NCBI GenBank assembly: GCA_030248215.1
Contig: JASANG010001355.1
Coordinates: 1 to 64,000 of the forward strand
Reading direction: 5' to 3'
DNA length: 64,000 bases
Source of the DNA: Enoplolaimus lenunculus
Taxonomy: Eukaryota > Nematoda > Enoplea > Enoplida > Thoracostomopsidae
Shown here: piece by piece, positions 58,590-64,000 of the stretch
Numbering within the stretch: position 1 is the stretch's first letter
Layout: every line of letters begins with the position of its first letter
The notes under the pieces: generated by a model
What the model was told of the DNA's origin: nothing
The model's database searches: none
Seen by the model: the letters and a program-made list of their open reading frames with translations, nothing else
Position numbers and translations under genes: made by a program

Positions 58590-58965
58590 GGCCCATGTAT
58601 AGAACACTGGCTTCAAAAATGTTGAAAGAACGAAATCAAATATTGGCGAAAACGTGCAACACAGTTTACGAAAGAGTGTATGAAAACTGGAGACTATCGA
58701 CGGTCGGTTACAGTATGATGAACAATTATAGGCGTACCTACAACAATGTGAAACAATGATTAGCACTGTTGAAAATATTGAAAAAATGTGGTTTTCAAAA
58801 CGCAATGTGCAAATTATCACTGAAATATTTAACGTTTTAAGGAGCACAAAATTGATAGCAGTATGTTTATTCGAGCGTAACAACAAAGTGCCCAGTCACG
58901 CCGATCATTTTTTGCGAAACATACTGAAAATTGACATACCGGTGGAAGCTACAAACTAAGCACAT
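58590..58965 (+). other. Unrecognised short coding-like stretch
   Basis: Two overlapping frames look protein-like: 58608-58760 (MLKERNQILAKTCNTVYERV) and 58756-58959 (MISTVENIEKMWFSKRNVQI, then KVPSHADHFLRNIL). They overlap at an ATGA-like junction and could be a decayed single product or chance. It begins next to GGGCCCATGTATAGAACAC, a family E end, so it may be inside a repeat. I do not recognise a domain. Confidence 0.25.
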
Positions 58966-59013
58966 GTTATAGACCAAACAAATGGTGTGGAAATTATTCG
59001 TATGAGTGGCGGT

Positions 59014-59440
59014 GAGGGTGCAACCGGAAATCCGTTTCCAATAATTACATCGGTATTTTTCACTATCCAGTTCCTCTAAAACATCCGGTATTTTTTCACC
59101 GGAATTTTCTGGTATTTTCGATGTTAAAATTTTTTCTCATTTAAACATTTAAGAAAAATAGACATATTATTCAAACTTATTTTTCTAAAATTCTCTGAGC
59201 GTGTATTTCGAAAGTTTTCAATTTGTGCCATACTCCATACTTTGTCATGCATTTCAGATACTGCATTATGATTCAGGATTCTGTCATCCTAAATGGTGTG
59301 TTTACACCAGTAAAAGCGATAAAATAGCGTTAAATATGAATTTTTCGGTAACAAGTCTTTTTTGTTTTCCGGTTGCGGCACCGGTTCCGGTATGTTTTGA
59401 CTTTCCGGTTCCGGTATTTTAAAATTCAGGTTGCGCCCTG
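59014..59440. mobile_element. hAT-type MITE, family A
   Basis: The left end GAGGGTGCAACCGGAAATCC has one change at the first base. The right end is AAAATTCAGGTTGCGCCCTG. The flanking duplication GTGGCGGT is perfect (59006-59013 and 59441-59448). The interior (CATCCTAAATGGTGTGTTTACA, split by small differences) matches the copies at 862 and 5980. Confidence 0.92.
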
Positions 59441-59526
59441 GTGGCGGTACACTTCAAAGAAGCAATTGGGTTTCAAAACCTGTCCTTAAGGCAGTGGTGG
59501 TTGTTTATCGCAATAGCATTAGCACT

Positions 59527-60281
59527 AGTTGAAAGCTAAAAACAGTTGATGGGTCATTCACGTAATACTATCTACGCTACTGTAAAAAAGTACCCACATG
59601 GAAGTCCCTAAGCTCCTAATAGCAGTGTTCATAAATTATATATCCAAAAGTCACCCACATCATGGGCACACCCACCTCACAACTGGCCGACCCTCTGAAC
59701 CGCGTATACTTTGTCACAAAATTGCACATATACATGCACATTGTCATGGGTCACCCACGTTATGCTGTCTACGCTGCTGTAAAAACATTGTCCACCCACT
59801 TGTTTGCAATTTCGGTACAAAATACTTTTTTGGGATATTTTGACATTCCAGAGGGCATGCATAGTTAGTCTGTTATGGCTGTAGTCGCTTCGGACGAGGT
59901 TGGGACAATGTGGGCACTGTTTGGACACGTGTCTGAGAATATTAGTTCCTTCGTACAGACTCAGTATAATCACTCAACAGAGTCCCTTCGGACAGACTTT
60001 GTGTTACACAGTAAGCGAATGTCCTTCTAACAGACTCCGGAAAAACGCTCTCTTTTGTGTAACGTGTGTAACGTATTGACAAAGTGGCATCTGTATGTGC
60101 GATAGTGTGAAAAAGTATACGCCGTTCAAACCGACTCTCTGTTGTCAGCCGGGTGTACACAGAGTGTGGGTGACTTTTAGATATACAATTTTAAAACACT
60201 GCAATTAGGATCTTAGGGACTCGCATGTGGAAACAATTTTTGCAGTAGCGTAGACAGTATAACGTGGATGACCCATAGCTG
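59527..60281. mobile_element. Element with ~115-bp terminal inverted repeats
   Basis: Bases 59527-59655 and 60165-60281 are imperfect inverted repeats of about 115 bp. Shared words are ATGGGTCATYCACGT, TATCTACGCTACTG or a variant, GTCCCTAAG, CTCCTAAT and AAAAGTCACCCAC. A third, internal copy of the terminal motif lies at 59743-59800 (GGGTCACCCACGTTATGC). The interior is not coding. A smaller relative with similar ends is at 62213-62490. Superfamily is unknown. Confidence 0.7.
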
Positions 60282-61180
60282 AATGCATTTAAAACATAGT
60301 AAAATGGACCAAAAGTGACTAAACAAACTCAATTCTATTGACTTCCGTAATATTACACCTAGAATACCCAAATGCTCGCTTTACAAGATTTGGTAAGTTT
60401 TTCCGATCTTATTCAATTTATTACTGGACATCCAACTCCGCAAGTGAGTCTCTCGATCTAGAGCCTTCAGGTTCTGCACCCTCCGAGCTCTGGGCTTAAC
60501 GGACTGTGATTCCACAGATCGGTTCCGACGTTTCCAGGGTCAACCAGCCCTTTTTCGACTAAATCACAATCTACTGTGCATAAAACCATCTCACACCAGA
60601 GTCTGATGTCTCCCAGCTGTCAAAACAAAGTTTTCAAGACCTTCGAGGTGATGGACACATCCATTTCTCTACAGTGCTGACCTGAAAATATTTTTTTAAA
60701 CCCGGAAGTTCTATTTTCATACTTTCTTTACATAAAATCGGTTATTTTTTTATATTCGATACTAAACGATCCGAGGGACGCAGAATTTCAGCGCATCGGG
60801 TCATAAACCACAGATTTATGGATTTTATAAGCCGTAGCGAGGTGGCTGCCTGAGCGATCCAAGTATGTGACGCCCGGGTGTAGCATCTCGTTGGCATGAA
60901 GTTTTGTGGCTTCAAATTTTTGACCTAAGACTTCGAGGGGGGAGCGGAGGCGGTTGAAAAGGATAGGAAAAGTTGAATTGAGTTGGATTCGAGATTTTTT
61001 GGGCCTAGTGCAGTCTCTGCCGGCCGTTGTTGGATTCGGATGGCGCTGTGAAAATGGCTGGAAATATAAATTGTTGAATATTTGGATTTTGAGCGAAAAA
61101 TTGGCGGCATAGATGGTTTTGACTGTTAGTGTTTGTCGGCAAGTTTTCAGTATTTATCTGTGTCGTTTCGATAACGTGTT
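60282..61180. other. Intergenic region, no supported gene
   Basis: This segment is slightly richer in G and C (60420-61060) than its neighbours and lacks the usual MITE ends. I found no convincing reading frame, RNA gene or repeat match to the rest of the window. It may be the 5' flank or a long UTR of the gene suggested at 61898-62096. Confidence 0.35.
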
Positions 61181-61226
61181 AATTCTATGATGTTTGAACT
61201 CTCTAACGGTTGTTTTCAAAATATTG

Positions 61227-61290
61227 CAGATGTTTGGGTTAAATATTTTGCAAGATGAATCATTAGAGGAGCGGAGTCCAGTTCGAATAA
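61227..61290 (+). CDS. Possible exon upstream of the PAM2-motif exon
   Basis: After a good acceptor (TTTTCAAAATATTGCAG) the frame opens MFGLNILQDESLEERSPVRI and meets a possible donor GGTATG near 61289. It could be the first coding exon of the gene whose likely last exon is at 61898-62096. The frames at 61600-61870 (KHADAAWQKICKREVELGS) may hold another exon. The connection is inferred only from order and strand. Confidence 0.3.
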
Positions 61291-61897
61291 CGGTATGTGG
61301 ATTTAGGTTTTGTATTTTCGACGGCAAATTGTTGGCGTTTTTCGTTCGAAAGTTGAGTCTCGAGTCTCAATTTGGATTTTCGTTGAATATAACGATTACT
61401 AGCTAGTCGTTTAGGGTTGTTAAAATGGCTTTTTCAATATGCTTGATTTTGATTTGTTCTATTGGGTAATTCTGTGTGGTTTGATTTTCGGTTTTGTTCG
61501 GCTGTGTTTTTGAAAATTCTGAATAACGAACGTGAATATTGAATTTACTTCCATGCCTAGTTTACCGGTTGGAAAAGTTTCCCGATTTGATTGCATTTAT
61601 GGGTGGTTCTCGCTTTGAGGAGATAGCGCTCGCACCGGGTGGGCCGGTACGAGTATGTTGCTGGCTTCTCCGGTGCGGGTTGCTCGAAAATTTTTGAATT
61701 TGCAAGTCAAACACGCTGATGCTGCTTGGCAGAAAATTTGCAAACGCGAGGTGGAATTGGGTTCGAGTCCGGTCCAGTCCAGTTCGACTTTACCGGGTTT
61801 CAAATCAATTGCATTCAGACCTAACTTAACTGGAATAAAAGTAATATTTAATTTTATGGAAATTTAAATCCAGTTTGCGATTGAAATTTAAACTAAG

Positions 61898-62096
61898 CCG
61901 ATGGTGTCGACAGAGAGGAGCAACGAAACACGACCCCGCCCGGAACTAAAGACGCAAAAGAGATACAAGAGACTTTGCCAGTGTTACCTGAAACCGCGAA
62001 GCGCCTTAACCCATTGGCGGCGGAGTTCACGCCTGCAACACCTGATGCCTGCCAATGGGCAAAAACCCCACTGGCGCGCGCCGAAATCGAGGCTTG
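61898..62096 (+). CDS. Likely last exon with a PAM2-like motif
   Basis: After the acceptor AAACTAAG the plus strand reads DGVDREEQRNTTPPGTKDAK and then RLNPLAAEFTPATP, ending EIEA and TGA at 62094-62096. LNPLAAEFTP fits the PAM2 consensus (LNPxAxEFxP) that binds the MLLE domain of poly(A)-binding protein. PAM2 proteins include regulators of translation and deadenylation. The motif sits about 30 residues from the end. The exon is clearly GC-richer than its flanks, as real coding sequence here tends to be. The full gene is not resolved. Confidence 0.45.
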
Positions 62097-62212
62097 AAAA
62101 ACCAAGCATGATGAAGCCGTTACACAGGAAAACTTCGGGCTAAGATGTAAACATAGGTTTAGATTTAGTTTAGACTGTATAAACTGTAACATGTACCAGC
62201 GATGCATAATGA

Positions 62213-62490
62213 AACATCCCCGTTATACTGCACGCACTACTGCAAAAAATGTTTGGGTCTGAGTAAGGCCCGACGTCGTTTTAACACACTATTACGAGAC
62301 CACTATAGAGTCCGGTAGTCCCTAACGAGGACGTAAAGACATATTGCACTGTGTTCATATAGCATCCCAAATAAACATACACTTATTTATATTGCTCAAT
62401 TCGTTACCTTTTCTTATGTCCCGACTCCTTTTGGACAAATTTTTACATTAGCGCGCGCATTATAAGGTGGATGACACATAATATATTTCA
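62213..62490. mobile_element. Small inverted-repeat MITE related to 59527-60281
   Basis: The left end CATCCCCGTTATACTGCACG and the right end ATTATAAGGTGGATGACACA (reading inward on the other strand TGTGTCATCCACC) are imperfect inverted repeats of the same family. The interior 62250-62440 matches 37735-37990 inverted. Confidence 0.55.
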
Positions 62491-62799
62491 ATTCTATTCA
62501 ATAAATTCTGGTGTCCAGTTTCATAAGTGGCATAAGGCCACGATTTTCAGGGAGGCTTTTCCTAAAGTACCGTTTCAGGTATGATTAGAGATTGCTGTTT
62601 TCCCCCGTTGTTTTTCTTCTGTATTGTTAATTTAGCTACAGCTATTTCAGCCGGACAGGATTGTTTTTGTTAAATCTAAGCCGGTGGAGTTCGATCCATG
62701 GTAAAGGAAACCGCGTAGATTTCTGTTATTCTGATGTATGTCCAGAAACACTGTTGTTTGTAAATATTACACAATTTCTAAGATATTCTTTCACTTTTT

Positions 62800-62999
62800 T
62801 TTGGGCCGTTTGTATTTTTGATCACTATGCATTCAAAACTTATTCAGTCCAAGAAGCGGATGGTGAGGGTCCCCCATTTTCTTTTTCACCTTTTGCCCAA
62901 TACCTTCTTACCAAACATTTATATTACCCGCACTACAAGAGTTTTCCTGCCCACCGGCTGGTTGAGGTAATGGCCCGCCACGGTGGTCAGAAGTTGTAA
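62800..62999 (+). CDS. Possible coding exon, unrecognised
   Basis: The frame ending at 62999 includes QEADGEGPPFSFSPFAQYLL and FPAHRLVEVMARHGG, a protein-like composition, ending QKL and TAA. It is downstream and on the same strand as the PAM2-like exon, but that exon already has a stop, so a connection would need alternative splicing. No family was recognised. Confidence 0.25.
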
Positions 63000-64000
63000 C
63001 GAGGAACAGGAATGCGCGATGGTAAGAGCCCCTTGTCCCGATTTCTTTTTGTTTGACTTTTAATCCGTATTTAGCGTGATAGCAGGCCGGGTAGCCGCCT
63101 ATGGAATTCGGTGAAGTTATATTTCGGGATCCGGTAGAAATAGCTGCGCTAGAAGTACGAGTACAATGCTAGCATGGGATAGTTAACCTTATCCAGAACA
63201 CTGATGAGCGGTGTGGCATATCTAGACCCTGTAACCAACTTTGATCCAACATAAGGGGTACCCGCCAAGGATGGGTGGCAAGCAAAGACTTTAGTCTAGG
63301 GTAACCAACCTTATAATATTCTCCTTTAACAGTTTTTCAGCAATATTTGATGGTGTTGGTAATTCTGAAATAACATTACCGCTTTCAACTATGGTATTTC
63401 AAAGGTTCTGTTTAAGATTTTTGATTGGTTTGCATGCAAATTTTGGACTAGCCGTTTAGTGGTCAGTATTTGAATAAAAGTGTGTTGCGGACAACCCGCC
63501 ACGTCTCTTTCTACACTAGTTTTGACGTTACCCACAATGCTGATTAAACATTGTCGATTAAGAAAATAACATTCTCATAGGGGAAACAAAACATAACACT
63601 AGGGAAGATAAATATCATTAAAATTTCAAATTTTTGACTGTTTACTACGTTAAACTTGATGCAATAAACCAGCAAATGGGTTACTAATGTTTGAAAGGTG
63701 TTTCTAATAGTTTTAAATAATCTATTTCTGACGTTGTTTTAAACTTAGGTAATCAGTGAGCACCTACTTTATGCACGATCGCGCGTGGGGAGTATCAGAT
63801 ACCATTCGAATAAAGGGTTACAAAATATATGCATATTTGCTGATTTTGATTATTACTGTGTATAATTGTCGTGCTTAATTACTACAGTTTGAAAACGGTT
63901 GTGCATATCAAATGTATCCATACAGCTTTTGTATAACGGAGTTTTGCTTTGACTGGAAAAATTTCTAAGGTTTCGTTAATAACCTATTATTTGCGCTTTA
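63000..64000. other. No supported feature
   Basis: Apart from moderate AT richness I see no reading frame, repeat end or RNA gene that I can support in the last kilobase. Confidence 0.5.

Overview
This is AT-rich, intron-rich animal nuclear DNA. Three conserved metazoan genes can be followed exon by exon: TAF8 and NDUFA10 on the minus strand, and NAA15 on the plus strand. The remainder is mostly transposon-derived. The phylum cannot be fixed from the sequence. Short TTAGGC-type hexamer runs inside repeats recall the nematode telomere unit, but they are carried by a mobile element and are weak evidence.

Layout. 1-2.9 kb: a possible LINE tail and nested hAT-type MITEs. 2.9-5.5 kb: TAF8, complete in six exons, minus strand. 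5.5-9.5 kb: intergenic repeats, including a 1.1-kb element with tandem units, a mariner-like MITE, a nonamer minisatellite and an unrecognised coding-like stretch. 9.5-16.3 kb: NDUFA10, minus strand, ten exons found and the first exon missing. 16.3-24.9 kb: repeats, including a 210-bp duplication, a ~190-bp tandem array, four related hairpins and a composite of mariner-like MITEs. About 25-33.7 kb: a decayed Helitron of the Helentron/Helitron2 type with a peptidase-like ORF, a Rep/PIF1-helicase region, and a downstream RPA-like gene whose four exons are still open and in phase. 33.7-40.4 kb: repeats and a possible second RPA-like remnant. 40.4-56.7 kb: NAA15 in 21 exons, whose phases sum to an exact reading frame except for one in-frame TAA. 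56.7-64 kb: repeats, plus a likely exon with a PAM2-like motif.

The host genes are unrelated housekeeping functions: TFIID assembly (TAF8), mitochondrial complex I (NDUFA10) and co-translational N-terminal acetylation (NAA15). The main structural theme is repeated invasion by small hAT-type MITEs. Several keep perfect 8-bp target duplications, some lie in introns, and one sits 4 nt from a splice donor. The most interesting candidate system is the Helitron: its Rep/helicase is broken while the adjacent RPA-like single-strand DNA-binding gene looks preserved.
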